A DNA stretch of 64,000 bases from Prorocentrum cordatum (lineage: Eukaryota; Sar; Dinophyceae; Prorocentrales; Prorocentraceae): the NCBI GenBank assembly GCA_963575745.1, contig CAUYUJ010012669.1, positions 629,501-693,500 of the forward strand, given 5' to 3'. The notes under the pieces are model-generated. The model was not told the origin of the DNA. It was given only the letters and a program-made list of their open reading frames with translations, and did no database searches. Positions 11,711 through 22,250 of the stretch are shown piece after piece. The translations under genes and the position numbers were made by a program. Numbering within the stretch: the first letter of the stretch is position 1; every line of letters begins with the position of its first letter.

Positions 11711-13110
11711 CACACCTCACACCGCGCCCGCGGCATGTGGTGCGCAAATGGCGGCAGCCCATCCCTCGTCGGGGCGGGCGGCTCGCGCGCGCCCCCGAGG
11801 CGTCGCCTCCAGGGCTCGCGCCGTGCCCAGGCGCGCATGTCCGACTGTGCATTCCGCTCGACGATTGGGGGAACATGCATGAATTTTCGCAATCTACCCC
11901 CCCCCCCCCCTCCCTGCCCGCCCGCCCGGAAAGATTCGCGCGAGAGGTCAGCGCTCGTGCGGGCGGGGTTTGGCGCGCCGCGCCGAAGGGCGCCGCGCGC
12001 GCTGACAGCGCGCCCCAGGGTGATGGCTTTCTATACGCGGGAGCGCCGCGTTTTCCCTGGCGGCCCCGCGGAGCACGCCCCTGGGCGGCTCAGAGGCGCG
12101 CCCTCGGAGCACCAGCGCATTTGAGCCTTGAAGGCGCTCGGCGGTGGCGCGAGGGGATGCTGGGGCGGGGGGGGGGTTTCGCGAAAGCACGCGACATGGC
12201 GCCCGCCCGTGCGGTTCAAAAGGTTCTTCGTGGTCAGAAGGCAGCCGCGGGCCCAACGTTGCGCGAAACTAATTCCTGCCATTCGTCGGCCGCGCACCCC
12301 GCAGCCCCTCAAGGGTGATGTCCTGTGTATGGATCACGCTTGGCATTTGTATTTCTCGCGCCATCTGCGCGCCCTTTGCCCCGCCCCCCTGCCCCCGCCC
12401 TGTGCGGGGGGCGAGGGCGCACCCCTTTCGCTTCGAGGAAATCGGCGACGCGCAGCGGTGGTCCAGAAGCCCTCATAACACCCTGGCGAAGTCGGGCGCG
12501 CCCAGCGAGCTCCGCGTTCCCGAAGGAGACGCAGCGGGAAGAAGCCCGCTGAAGCCGCGGGAGGGCGCGGCCCCCAGGGCCCTCGAGGGCTTGGCCGCCT
12601 GGCCCTCAAGGTCCTCTGAGAGATGGTGGATGGGGGCCGTCGAAGCGCTGGGGGGGGCCCCTGGGGAAGGCCACCGACTCTGTTTTGGCGCTATTTGGGA
12701 GCAGTGTTCAGGTTTTCAGGGCCCCACCCCAAGTGTTTGGACAACCCAGATTGGTGGGTGAAGTGTATGGGGGAGGGGGGGGGGGCTGCGTGGACTCGCA
12801 CGCGCCTCTCTAGGGCCAGTTCATGGGCACGTGAAGCTGCCGAATGTCATCTTCAGGACTTCTGCAGGCCATTATGCTGCCCTTGGAATGTGTCAGCAGG
12901 GTTCCTGGACTGCCCCCGAAGGGTCTCAAGATGGCCCTCGAAGGTTGTCCACGGGGCATCGCGCAAAGTGCGTGGAGGGCACCCGTTCTAGCTTTTTGCC
13001 CAACCATCCTGTGTTGCTGGGCCTTCACTTTGAAGGGGCAGCGCCCCGCGCCCCTCACCCTTCTTCCTCCCCCTTCTTCCCTCGGCCCCCTCCTTGCGCC
13101 TGCTCACCGC
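11711..13110. other. Spacer between the two satellite arrays
   Basis: GC-rich sequence with C runs at 11896-11911 and G runs at 12160-12175 and 12770-12785. Several overlapping frames of 100-210 codons are open on both strands, as expected from base composition. None shows recognisable motifs. Confidence 0.45.
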
Positions 13111-13124
13111 ATGTCTCTGATTCG

Positions 13125-14305
13125 GCACGCCCAACACAGCGTTTCGTGACCCCATAGAGAGCTCCACGCAAGGCCCCAGCGGCGGCGTTCGCATGCACCC
13201 CTCCCCCGTCGCGCACAGAACAGCGTGTCGTGTGGCTCCAGCGGCGGCGTTCGCATGTCCCCCCCCCCCCCCACCCACCCACCCACCCACGTCCAGCGCG
13301 GCGTTGCGTGGCCCAGTCTTGGGCCCCGCCTTTCGCCCCAGCGGCGCTGTTTGCATGCGCCCCCACCCCCCGCCCAGCGAAGGTTTCGCGGCCCCGTAGG
13401 GAGCTCCACCAGAGGCCCCAGCGGCGATGCGCGCCTGCGTTTCCCCGACCAAGCACAGCGTTTCGTGGCGCCACAGGGGCCGCGCATAAGACCCAGTGGC
13501 GGTGTTCCTCCTCCCCCCCCCCCCCTCCCCCCGCCCAGCACCGCGCTTCGTGGCCCCGTGGGCGCCGCCTTAAGGCGCCAGCGGCGTTCGCGTGCGCCTC
13601 GCCCAGCCAACAGCGCGTTTCGCGTTCCCACATGGGGCCCCACCTAAGGCACCCGTGGCGGCGTGCGCATGCGCCCCCACCCGCCCAGTGAACGTCTCGT
13701 GGCCCCATAGGGGGCTCCGCCCTTCGCCTCGGCGGCGGCGTTCGCACGCGCGCCCCCCCCCCCTCCCCCCCCCCCCCCCCCCCCCCCCCCCTGCTCAGAA
13801 CATCGCTTCGCGCCCCCGTGCTGAGCCCCATCCAGGGCCCAAATGGCGACGTTCGCATGCGCCCCCCCCCGACTCAGCACAGTGTTGCGCGGCCACGTAC
13901 GGGGCTCTACCTAAGGCCCCAATGGCCGCGTTCGCATGCGCCCCCCCGCCCCGCCCCGCGCAGCCTTTCGCGGCCCCATAGGGGGGTCCACCTTTAGCTC
14001 CAGTGGCGCTGTTCGCATGCGTCTCACCCACCCAGCACGACGTTTCGCGGTCCCATCGAGAGCCCCACTAAAGATCCCAGCGGCGGTGTTTGCACGCGCC
14101 TTCCCCGCCCAGCGCGGCGTTTCGCGGCCCCACAGGGGGGCCCCACCTAAGGCCCCAGAGGCGGCGTTCGAATGCGTTTCCCGCGCCCAGCACAGCGCTT
14201 CGTAGCCCCATCACAGGGGGTTCCGCCTGGGGCCCCCGTGGCGGCGCGCGCATGCGCCCCCCCGCCCAGCGAACGTTTCGCGGCCCCGCAGGGAGATCCA
14301 CCGAA
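13125..14305. repeat. About 70-bp satellite array 2 (GTTCGCATGCG unit)
   Basis: Same unit and orientation as the array at 9080-10215, with long C runs at 13260-13275 and 13750-13792. Roughly 15-17 diverged units are present. The spacing to array 1 is about 2.9 kb. Confidence 0.85.
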
Positions 14306-15557
14306 TGCGCCATTGGCAACAACGGTGCTCCCACCTGCCTATCGTTGGGTCTTTTGCCAGGCTAGTGTTGGCAATCGTTGCAGCTGAGGGGCCAGCCAAG
14401 GGCAATCGGATCTTCAGAATGGGGCTTTCAGGGGCACCTGTAGACCCCCTTGGAAAGTCTCTTGGTCGTCTTGCCCAGAAGACCTTGACCGCTTCTGGAG
14501 AGCAACAAGGTCCTTATCAGGTTCCCCAAGGGGCCCGCGGAATGTCCTGAAGGGTCTCCCGAGGGCCACATTGAGATGCCATCCGCAAGATTCCTGGCGA
14601 TTCTCCTGGATGCTTTTCAACATACCTGTAAGGCCCGCTCACGACCCTGAAGGGTATCGGGCGACCTCTCACGGGCCCTTGGGGTATCTGGAGCAGCCCT
14701 GGCAGGCCGTAAAGTACCATGGTGGGCCCCATTAAGAAGTTCTGTCGTATCCTTGGTGAGCCCCATCAAGACTCTGCCCCCGTAGGTGTCTGGAGGGTGT
14801 TGTACGAAGCCCCGAAGGGCTTCCAGACCGCCCTTAAGAAGCCACAAGGGTTCCTGGATGGCAACCTAAGAAACCCTAGAGGGTCGTTGGGAGGCCCCTT
14901 GGTATGCATAAGTAAGGTTCGCGAACGCTTGTTATTGCGGATGCTCACAACAAGTCGCTTCAGGGCCCCAAAACAACACACGCCTTACATTGAATTTCGG
15001 TGGTGTCTTCGTGCGCTCTTTTTCAGCATCTTCCCCTTTGGGTTTCCCGCAAAACCGCGCACCCATCGATGCGTAACTCATTCGTCTGTTCCCCGCACAC
15101 ATCTACGTTGCGTGTGTATCTTGTTCGCTTTCATCGGATCCTAGTCAGCGGGGTTCTTTTGTGCTGGAAAATATGGCGAGGCGTGTCCATTGCGCGTGCC
15201 ACTATGTGTGAGATGATAACTAATAAGTTAAATAAGAGGCCCTCCAAACAACACATCCAATCGGAAGCACTGTCACACGTAACACACATGAGTGGCACGA
15301 AATCATGTAGGTACCCTTTGCAAGACAACAACACAGGGGGACGAACGACTGGACAATGCAAACGTTCACAAACCATATATCCAAACACGCACAAACAAGC
15401 ACGAATGACGTTGGAAACAACACAACTACAAACATGGCACAACCGCAAAACAACAACACGTTCCGTAATCGTTTGCGTCTCGAAACCCGAGCCGTTTGAC
15501 GGACTGGCTTGTTTTGCCTTGAACCTCTCGGCCCTGTTTCCAGCGCGACCAGCAGCG
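14306..15557. other. Spacer with diverged repeat units, no gene seen
   Basis: 14400-14900 carries the same diverged 60-bp phrases as 8351-9075 (for example GGGTCTCCCGAGGGCC). 14950-15500 is less repetitive and more AT-rich than its surroundings, but I found no coherent frame before the small one at 15558. Confidence 0.4.
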
Positions 15558-15851
15558 ATGGCACCCAAAAAACAGCCGTGGCTGACGACGCCTTCCAAGG
15601 CGCTGTGGGTGCGCCGCTCTTCGCCGACTACGAGGTTGCGTGTGATGCGCCTTCTGAAGACGATCAAAATCAAAAACATGATCATCAAGAGGCAGGGCTA
15701 CCGCATGAGGGCCTTGAAGGTGCGGATGAACCGCATCAAGCTCGAGAGCGAGCAGGCATTGAAGGATGAGCATGAGAGCAACGAGTGGACCGAGACGATC
15801 GTCCGGAGGATGGAAGACGAGATCTCGACGGACACGGACACTACTGGCTAG
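15558..15851 (+). CDS. Possible small basic helical protein, 97 aa
   Basis: The frame starts MAPKKQPWLTTP at 15558 within a longer open frame that begins at 15000. The first 65 residues are strongly basic (RLLKTIKIKNMIIKR, ALKVRMNRIKLE) and the end is acidic, consistent with one long helix or coiled coil. The stop lies at the start of a tandem repeat. A second frame over the same bases (15509-15769) also reads acceptably, so which frame is coding is uncertain. The family is not recognised. It is listed because the sequence is the least repetitive within several kilobases. Confidence 0.3.
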   Translation: MAPKKQPWLTTPSKALWVRRSSPTTRLRVMRLLKTIKIKNMIIKRQGYRMRALKVRMNRIKLESEQALKDEHESNEWTETIVRRMEDEISTDTDTTG

Positions 15852-16030
15852 CTCCTCGGCGAGTTTCTCCGCAGCTCGGTGCGAGTTTCTCGGCAGCTCT
15901 GTGCGAGTAGCGCTGCTCTGCTCTACGAGTTTCTCGGCAGCTCGGTGCGAGTGGCGCTGCTCCTCGGTAGCTGCAGTGCGAGTAGCGTTGCTCCTCGGTA
16001 GCCCTGTTCCTCTCCTCAGTCCGAGGCGGG
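15852..16030. repeat. Tandem repeat (CGAGTTTCTCGGCAGCTC)
   Basis: Units GAGTTTCTCGGCAGCTCGG and TGCGAGTAGCGCTGCTC alternate about five times directly after the stop of the small frame. Confidence 0.75.
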
Positions 16031-16074
16031 CCGAATGACACCTCGACGGCGGTGCCTCTCGATACTGGGGCCGA

Positions 16075-16735
16075 CAAGGCGTCATCCTCGCCATCACCGT
16101 CATCATCGCCATGAGCGCCATCATCAGCATCCAAGAGACCAACATCATCATTACAACCAACATCGCCATCATCGACCTCGGCCCCCTCCTCCTTCTCATG
16201 ACCACCACCATTATACTCGTTAGCAATATCATCGTCGTTACCACCATCCTCTTCACAATTCTCACCGTCATCCTGGTCAGCAACATTCATACCACCATCA
16301 ATACCGTTACTATTACCATCTCCATTGCCGTAATTGTTATCATATTGTGTATAGCTGCCACCCTGCTCTGCAGCGCAACCATCATCAATATCGGCATCAA
16401 CAACATCATCATCATCAACATCACACTGCTAACCGTTCTCGTTGCAGTCATCGGCCTTGAACTCTACACCATTGTCCTAGTCATGATCACCATCGTCAGC
16501 GCCACCATCGTCATCGCCATAGCGATCGTAATCATAACATCGTCAGTAACAGCATCTTTCTCATCATCACCATGGCCATCATCACTTGTTGTATCAACAT
16601 CGTTACCATCATGTCTACCATAGTCAGTCTCGTCATATGCATCCTCAGCATCAGTGTCATCCGAACCATCGTCGTCATCATTACCACCATCACAATCATC
16701 GTCACCATCATTCGCTCTTGCTTGGGTGTTCCCTC
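16075..16735. repeat. ATC/CAT-rich microsatellite tract
   Basis: About 650 bp dominated by CATCATCACC-type triplets with scattered substitutions. Frames through it encode Ile/Thr/Val-rich or His-rich strings and are not genes. Confidence 0.8.
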
Positions 16736-16869
16736 TATGCTTCGGGCCTCGGTTTCCTGTTCGGTCGTTGTCCCTCCGCCGTTCGGTCCCTCTTGGCCCT
16801 CGTTTCGTGTCTTGTCGGTCCCTCGTCGGGCCCTCGATGTTACGAGTATTGATCTAGCTCTAGCCAACG

Positions 16870-17110
16870 GCCAAATAAATTCCTCGCCCTCCTTATCCTC
16901 GCTCTCCTTACCCTCGCACTCCTCATCCTCGCACTCCTCGCCCTCGCACCCTCCATCCCCGCTCTCTCCATCATCCTGCTCACCAACCTCGCCCTCTCCC
17001 TCGTCCGTGAGTCGAGCGTCCCTGGACGGCGGCAAGGGGTGCTTGCTCCCCTGGAAGGCAGGGTCGAGCGTCCCTGGAGGGTGGTGAGTCGAGCATCCTC
17101 GGAGGACGGC
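16870..17110. repeat. CCTCGCCCTC tandem tract followed by GTCGAGCGTCCCTGG units
   Basis: 16875-16985 is a run of CCTCGCACTCCTCATCCTCG-like units. 17005-17110 has three copies of a GAGTCGAGCGTCCCTGGA unit. Confidence 0.7.
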
Positions 17111-17284
17111 ATGGGGATGCCGCCCACCCCACCAGCGCCGAGTTGCGCCCCGAGGGGGACAGAGGAAGAGGAAGTGGTGCAGTCCAGAGGCCCCCCCACA
17201 CAGAAGTTAAGAGGAAGAGGAGGAGGTGTAGGAAACCAAAGCGATCGAAAGGGGGGCGTGGCAAAAAGGGGGGGGTAGCCGAGG

Positions 17285-17972
17285 AGCTGGAACAAAGCAC
17301 GTCTCGAACAAGTACCAGCACAAGCCCCAAGCATGTCTGCAACAAACCATACACAAGTCTCAAACAAGAACGACGCAAACCTCAAGGACGTGCCAAACAA
17401 GTCTCAGACAGGCCCCAAACCAGTCCTACACAAGTACCAACAAGGTCTTAACACGTCCAAGCACAGGCCTCGAACATTCGTCAACAAGTCTGAAACAAGT
17501 CTCAAATGCGCTGGGCGTTGCCTTCGATGATTATTTGCGCTTCGCGCATCCCTGTCAGCGCCAGCCCTTCCAGAAACGACGCCCAAGCGAATTGTCTAGA
17601 GTATAGACATGGTGCTACGATAAACATGGTGCCCCAATGTGTATGGCGTAACCAACGGCATAACAATTACATAGTGCGCCAACTGTGCCGTGCCGTGCCG
17701 TGGCCATACCATAGTATAGCATAGCATTGCGTTGCTCAGCATTGCACAATCAATGCACCGCACAGCAGTGCAACATACGGCACGCACATAGCATAGCATC
17801 ACAATGCACAGCATGGCATTGCATTGCGCAGCTGGCATAGCATGCACGTTGAACACTCTGCTAACAACAAACAACACGCGTGAAAACGCAGCCGTTTTGG
17901 CTCTGCTCTGTGTTGCTGCAGGTGAGGTCCTAACCGAGTTCCCTGGTCGCTCTTCGCACTGGAACCACGTCC
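17285..17972 (+). promoter_or_regulatory. Shared upstream module, copy C
   Basis: The CAAACAAGTCTC-type minisatellite (17290-17510) is followed by TGCGCTGGGC at about 17510, then TGCGCTTCGCGC, CAGCGCCAGCCC and ACGACGCCCA, and then GTGCCGTGCCGTGGCCATA with GCATAGCATTGC repeats (17690-17830). From about 17830 to the ATG at 17973 it differs from copies A and B. Copy C lies more than 15 kb from copy B, so a simple tandem duplication does not explain it. Confidence 0.55.
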
Positions 17973-20900
17973 ATGGCGACGGCCAGGGAGAGGCTCGCCC
18001 GCAAGGTTGTCGAGAGGCAGCTCGGCGGTGCGGCTGTAAGCCAGGGCGGTGACGACTATGACGACGCTGGCTCGGTCAGGACCCTGGGCGCTGACACCGT
18101 GGCTACTGGAGTGAGTGGAGCCCCGAGGAAGAGGAAGTCAAAGGCCCAGGATGCCAAGGAGCAGCAGGAGAAAGCTGCCAAGATTGCTCGTCAGTCAAGG
18201 TCGGTTTGCTGCTTTGGCACCTGCGGCAAGAAGTTGACTGCGAGTGACAAGAGGGAGAACAAGATATGCTGCCCAGTCCATTACAAGCCATGGGCCATCG
18301 GGTACGCGTACATGACAGAGGAGGAGGCTGGAACGAAGTACGGCGACGACCCATCATTCAGGAAGGCCTTCGACGACTCCTCGAAGTACCTGGTTGACAA
18401 CGAGATCGAGGTAGACAGATTCTCTCCGAAGCAGGTCGAGGATAGCTCTGAGCAGAAGGCTTCCTGCCAGCGTATCCTTGGCTTCTGGACTCGCCCTGAG
18501 ATCTTTAACAATTTTAAATATATGCCAGAACAGCTCGGGTACAAGTGCTTCAAGCTGTGGGACGAGTTCGGCACGCCCACCTTGGGCGTTCTCACAAGCG
18601 ATCTTGAAGGAGCCCCTCGGACGTTCACATTCGAGTTCTCCAAGATGTTGAGTTTGTCGAATCTTTTGGCCCGCCCAGCCTCTACTATTCACGATGGGCA
18701 ATGCGATTTGGTATACGAGAGTGCCACGGGCAAATTCCACGGTCAGCTCGACCCCAGCGGCAGCACTATCATTTCTATGAGTACCTTGTTGTCTCGGGCT
18801 GCGAAGAAGGAGGCAGATAAGAAGGAGGCGGAGCGCCAAAAGCAGGAGGAAGAGGATGCGGAGCTTCGCGCCCTCAGTCTGCATGACGACTCCAGTCAGC
18901 TCGACGATGGTCGGGGCCCCTCCACGAGGTTCGAGGCTGACGAGTTCGAGAAAGACGCTGACATCCTGTCCGTTGGGGCCGAGCCTGCTGCTGTGACCCC
19001 AGAGAAGCCTCCCTCGAGCGGCCAAGCACTCCGGGCCTTGTCAGGAACAAAATCCTTGGACAGCCTTCCGGACCCGAGCGTTCAGGAGTGCATGCCCGAT
19101 GTCGCAGATCTCCTGAAAAGCGACCCTATCAAAGCGAAGTGGGTGTTGCAGCTGTCAAAGGTCAATTTCACGAAGGCCCTCGCTGGGAGGACACCTGGCG
19201 GCCACGGCAGGGAGAGGAACACGCTGAAGGGATACATCACGGAGGCCGAGAACATGGGGCGAGAGGAGGCAGTCATGATGAAGGAGCACCACGACTTGCA
19301 CAAGCAGTGCGAGCAGTTCTCTACCGAGCAAGGCTGGCTCAATGCATCGGACGAGGAGCTTGGTTCGTTCGCGGCTGACCTCAAGAAGCACAACGTCGAC
19401 CTTCCTACGTCTGCGAAGCTTAGCTGCATGTCCCGAGCATTGCGTGATTGGACGCAGCTTCAGCACAGCATCGAAGACAAGGCCGCGCAGCTCCTGAGCA
19501 TGATCACTCCGTGGCCCTCGGACGGGGGCAGCGTGGACAGCTTCGACCCCGAGAACCCCCTCGCTCGGCACATCGAGGGCAGCCCTTCCGAGAAGATGGA
19601 GAGGTTGCGGGAGTGCTTGATCTCGAAGATCCTCGCGCCCATGATCAGAGATGGCGCGCCCTCCCATGACTCGCTGCTGCGAGTCGTCCACGTGGTCTTG
19701 GACATGATCACGGCTGCTTCTGACAGCAAGCATATTGACTTCGAGGTCTACGAGGACCACGCCGACCAGATGATGTCTATGCTTCGGGCGGTCCTGGTTG
19801 TGATGGAAACAGACACCGTGAAGCTCAAGGAGTACAATGCCACCTCGAAAGACTACGACCGCTTGCAAGAGTCGACAGGGCAAGGCGGGATGTCCAACGT
19901 ATTGACGGCCATGAAGCAGATTTCTCACTACAAGGCGCTTCTTGGAGAGTTCATTCGCACTCGCAAGGATTGCGAGACCTACTTGCCACGCCTGGAGGAG
20001 TATGAGCAGAAGCTGTCCAGCAAGACCGAGTACAGCTTCCAGGATGACATGACCATGATCATGCAGGCGTGGAATCTCATTAAGCAGACGCACGGTAAGC
20101 TTCGGAAGGGCCAGGGCACCAAGCTCAGATCCCAGGCCGAGCAGGCTACACTCCAGATCACGGGCAGCCTTCCAGATATGATCGAGCAGGGCAGGTTCCC
20201 GCCCGAGAGGAGTGCTGAGCTCAAGGGGCTGGTGGATATCACCTCTCAGATGTCCTTCGCGCTGCCGAAGCGAGACTTGTTCTCGAGTTATGTCGTGCGC
20301 ATCCAGCAGGAGAACAACATTGGAAACCACGTCGGCACGATGATCAAGTGCATGCGAGCGTTCCAATGCGATGCTGAGCGCGAGACTCGCGCTGCTGACA
20401 TCAAATCTCTTCATGCCCAAGTCAAGGCGTACATCGAGTTCGGCGTGCAGTCGTTACCTGAGGACCTGTCAGACAGCATCGACCAGTTCATGGTCAAAGT
20501 GATGATTGCCATGGGGAGTGGCGAGGACATGAATATGATTCAGGCCGTGCTCGAATACATTCGGTTGGTGTGCGATCTTGGTCTCGATCTCATCGCTTTG
20601 AAGGGGGATTTGTCAGAGCAGATGGTGCAGTTCAAAGTATGCCTGACCGAGTTGTCCAACATCCAGTGGGACCTCGTGGCGGTCGTGGGCTTCAAGAAGC
20701 ACGGAGCCACGGCGGAGGCCATGTGGCAGCGCAGCAAGGGCACGTCGGAGCTCGGCCAATTCGTTGCCGCGAGTGCGGCCATGACTGAGGCCCACTGGCA
20801 CCGATCTTGCGGCTGCCCTATAACTGATGCGCGCGGCTGTGCCTCCCCCTTCCCTTCCGCAACATCCCAACCACCCCTCTCGACGTTCTCCCCTCCCCTC

Positions 20901-21698
20901 CTCTCCCCTCCCTTCTCCCTCCTTCCCTCCCCTCCCTTTTTCCCCTGCTCTCCCTCGCTCTCCATCCACTTCCAACTTTCCTCGCCTCCTCTCGCCCTCA
21001 CCCCTCCTGTTCACTCAAACAGCTGGCCTCTGCGGAGGGGCAGGTGGGGGCAAGGTCGCGCGCGTCGGCGACAGGGCGGCCGCGATTGGAGGGCCACCCA
21101 GGCGAGTGCAAAGATCAAGCTGGACTTCTTCACTCGTTGGCACGCGCAGGTGCAAGAGTTGGCCTTGGAGGTGGCCACATTTGATTGCAACTATCAGGTC
21201 GAAGACGCCCTGCAGGCATGCGAGAAACACTTCTCGCACTCCATCACCACGGGCGTCGATGAGGGCTTGTGGCACGACGGCCTCAATGACGCCACGACCC
21301 TCGACCAGTACTTGGAGAAGGCCAAGGAGAGCATCTTCAAGATCTGTCGGCCCTCGGCGCTCAAGACTGCGATTGATGTGGTGTCGGTGAAGCTTGCGGC
21401 GGCCAAGAACAGCCGCGATCTCCACGGCGACAAGGACGAGGGCCGCCACGCTGCGGTGGAAGACATCGCTACCAAGCTTGGCCGCGCCAAGGTGACCCAG
21501 GCTGAGTGTCTCATGCTCGTGTGCTGCAGGGACTTCGCCGACACCCCGCTGAAGCTCAAGAGGAACATCAAGATCCACCTCAGCAACCTCAGCTCCAAGG
21601 AGAGCAGTCTCATCCCGAAGGGTTTGATGCGCATATTTGAGGAGAAGGCTGATGTCAAGCGCAAGGCAGAGCCCAAAAAGCCGATTTGCCCACCGTAG
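17973..21698 (+). CDS. Large unknown protein with N-terminal Cys/His motif, about 1240 aa as read
   Basis: The frame starts at the ATG at 17973 (MATARERLARKV) and ends with a TAG at 21696. Residues 48-70 are basic (RKRKSKAQDAKEQQ), like a nuclear localisation signal. Residues 77-107 hold CCFGTCGKKL and ICCPVHYKPW, a Cys/His cluster that could bind zinc. About 275-310 is a Lys/Glu coiled coil. Most of the remainder is helical with regular charge patterning and no membrane segment. Residues about 950-1045 switch to Pro/Ser-rich text encoded by polypyrimidine DNA and are probably an unspliced intron. The C-terminus is basic (EKADVKRKAEPKK). The family is not recognised. Its copy of the upstream module links it to the genes at 1053 and 2556. 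Confidence 0.65.
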   Translation: MATARERLARKVVERQLGGAAVSQGGDDYDDAGSVRTLGADTVATGVSGAPRKRKSKAQDAKEQQEKAAKIARQSRSVCCFGTCGKKLTASDKRENKICCPVHYKPWAIGYAYMTEEEAGTKYGDDPSFRKAFDDSSKYLVDNEIEVDRFSPKQVEDSSEQKASCQRILGFWTRPEIFNNFKYMPEQLGYKCFKLWDEFGTPTLGVLTSDLEGAPRTFTFEFSKMLSLSNLLARPASTIHDGQCDLVYESATGKFHGQLDPSGSTIISMSTLLSRAAKKEADKKEAERQKQEEEDAELRALSLHDDSSQLDDGRGPSTRFEADEFEKDADILSVGAEPAAVTPEKPPSSGQALRALSGTKSLDSLPDPSVQECMPDVADLLKSDPIKAKWVLQLSKVNFTKALAGRTPGGHGRERNTLKGYITEAENMGREEAVMMKEHHDLHKQCEQFSTEQGWLNASDEELGSFAADLKKHNVDLPTSAKLSCMSRALRDWTQLQHSIEDKAAQLLSMITPWPSDGGSVDSFDPENPLARHIEGSPSEKMERLRECLISKILAPMIRDGAPSHDSLLRVVHVVLDMITAASDSKHIDFEVYEDHADQMMSMLRAVLVVMETDTVKLKEYNATSKDYDRLQESTGQGGMSNVLTAMKQISHYKALLGEFIRTRKDCETYLPRLEEYEQKLSSKTEYSFQDDMTMIMQAWNLIKQTHGKLRKGQGTKLRSQAEQATLQITGSLPDMIEQGRFPPERSAELKGLVDITSQMSFALPKRDLFSSYVVRIQQENNIGNHVGTMIKCMRAFQCDAERETRAADIKSLHAQVKAYIEFGVQSLPEDLSDSIDQFMVKVMIAMGSGEDMNMIQAVLEYIRLVCDLGLDLIALKGDLSEQMVQFKVCLTELSNIQWDLVAVVGFKKHGATAEAMWQRSKGTSELGQFVAASAAMTEAHWHRSCGCPITDARGCASPFPSATSQPPLSTFSPPLLSPPFSLLPSPPFFPCSPSLSIHFQLSSPPLALTPPVHSNSWPLRRGRWGQGRARRRQGGRDWRATQASAKIKLDFFTRWHAQVQELALEVATFDCNYQVEDALQACEKHFSHSITTGVDEGLWHDGLNDATTLDQYLEKAKESIFKICRPSALKTAIDVVSVKLAAAKNSRDLHGDKDEGRHAAVEDIATKLGRAKVTQAECLMLVCCRDFADTPLKLKRNIKIHLSNLSSKESSLIPKGLMRIFEEKADVKRKAEPKKPICPP
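20812..21100 (+). other. Probable intron within the 17973-21698 gene
   Basis: Codon sense changes abruptly after AMTEAHWHRSC and returns at ASAKIKLDFF. Between them is a tract of about 170 bp that is almost pure C/T (20845-21010), then CTCAAACAG, a good acceptor-like end. A second candidate acceptor is ACCCAG at about 21098. The donor is not a clear GT; dinoflagellate introns often use GC or GA donors, so the exact borders are uncertain. The stretch happens to contain no stop in frame. Confidence 0.5.
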
Positions 21699-22060
21699 GT
21701 GGCGACAGCAAAACGGGCTCAGTGATGTGTGTTTTAAGCTATACGAGTATGTTGCTTGTGCGTTCTCGCGGTGCCGACTCTGGAGTTGTGCTGTCGACCG
21801 CGGCCCTTGGCGAGCGAGCTTCACTCATGGCCCGCCTGGTCGCGTGATTGTGCACGCTGGTATGTTCATGATATATGCACGCACGAGAGAAGTATGAATA
21901 CCCAACAATACATACCAACACAGATTAATGAACACACGATTGTTTCAGGCGATTGCTGATCACTGTGACAGGAACGAGTTGCCGCAGCCTGCGGCTACAT
22001 ACCCATTGCTTGGAAAGCATGAGATCGTCTTTCCTGCTACCGCCGCCGCCCGCTGCTGCC
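21699..22060. other. 3' flank of the large gene
   Basis: Less GC-rich than its surroundings, with an AT-rich segment at 21885-21950. No gene and no clear polyadenylation signal are seen. Confidence 0.4.
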
Positions 22061-22061
22061 G

Positions 22062-22250
22062 CGGAGGAAGGAGGAGGAAGGAGAAGGACGGAAAGGAGTG
22101 AGGAGGAAGGAGGAGGAAGAGGGGGGGGGGGAGGAAGGGAGGACGACCAGGGAAGGAGCAGGGAGGACGACTAAGAAAGAGGGAGGCGAGGGGCGACTCC
22201 CCTCCCCTTCCTCCTCTTCCTCCTCGCTCCTCTCCTCCTCCCCTTTGCCC
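22062..22250. repeat. Purine tract followed by its pyrimidine counterpart
   Basis: 22062-22190 is almost pure GGA/GAA, including GGAGGAAGGAGGAGG. 22196-22250 is almost pure CCT/CTC. The two halves can pair as a hairpin or form a triplex. Confidence 0.7.

Noticed and set aside
9080-14305. CRISPR-like spacing in the 70-bp arrays
   Set aside because: Whole units are similar, with no unique spacers alternating with constant repeats, and the context is eukaryotic.
15509-15769. Alternative acidic frame over the small basic ORF
   Set aside because: It lacks a suitable start and runs into a repeat; the basic frame is slightly more coherent, though the choice is weak.
16111-17087. Ile/Thr/Ser-rich frames in the ATC tract, read as membrane proteins
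   Set aside because: Hydrophobic strings arise from ATC/GTC triplets; composition is that of a microsatellite.
19155-20420. 421-codon minus-strand ORF
   Set aside because: Antisense shadow of the 17973-21698 gene; the plus-strand translation is far more protein-like.
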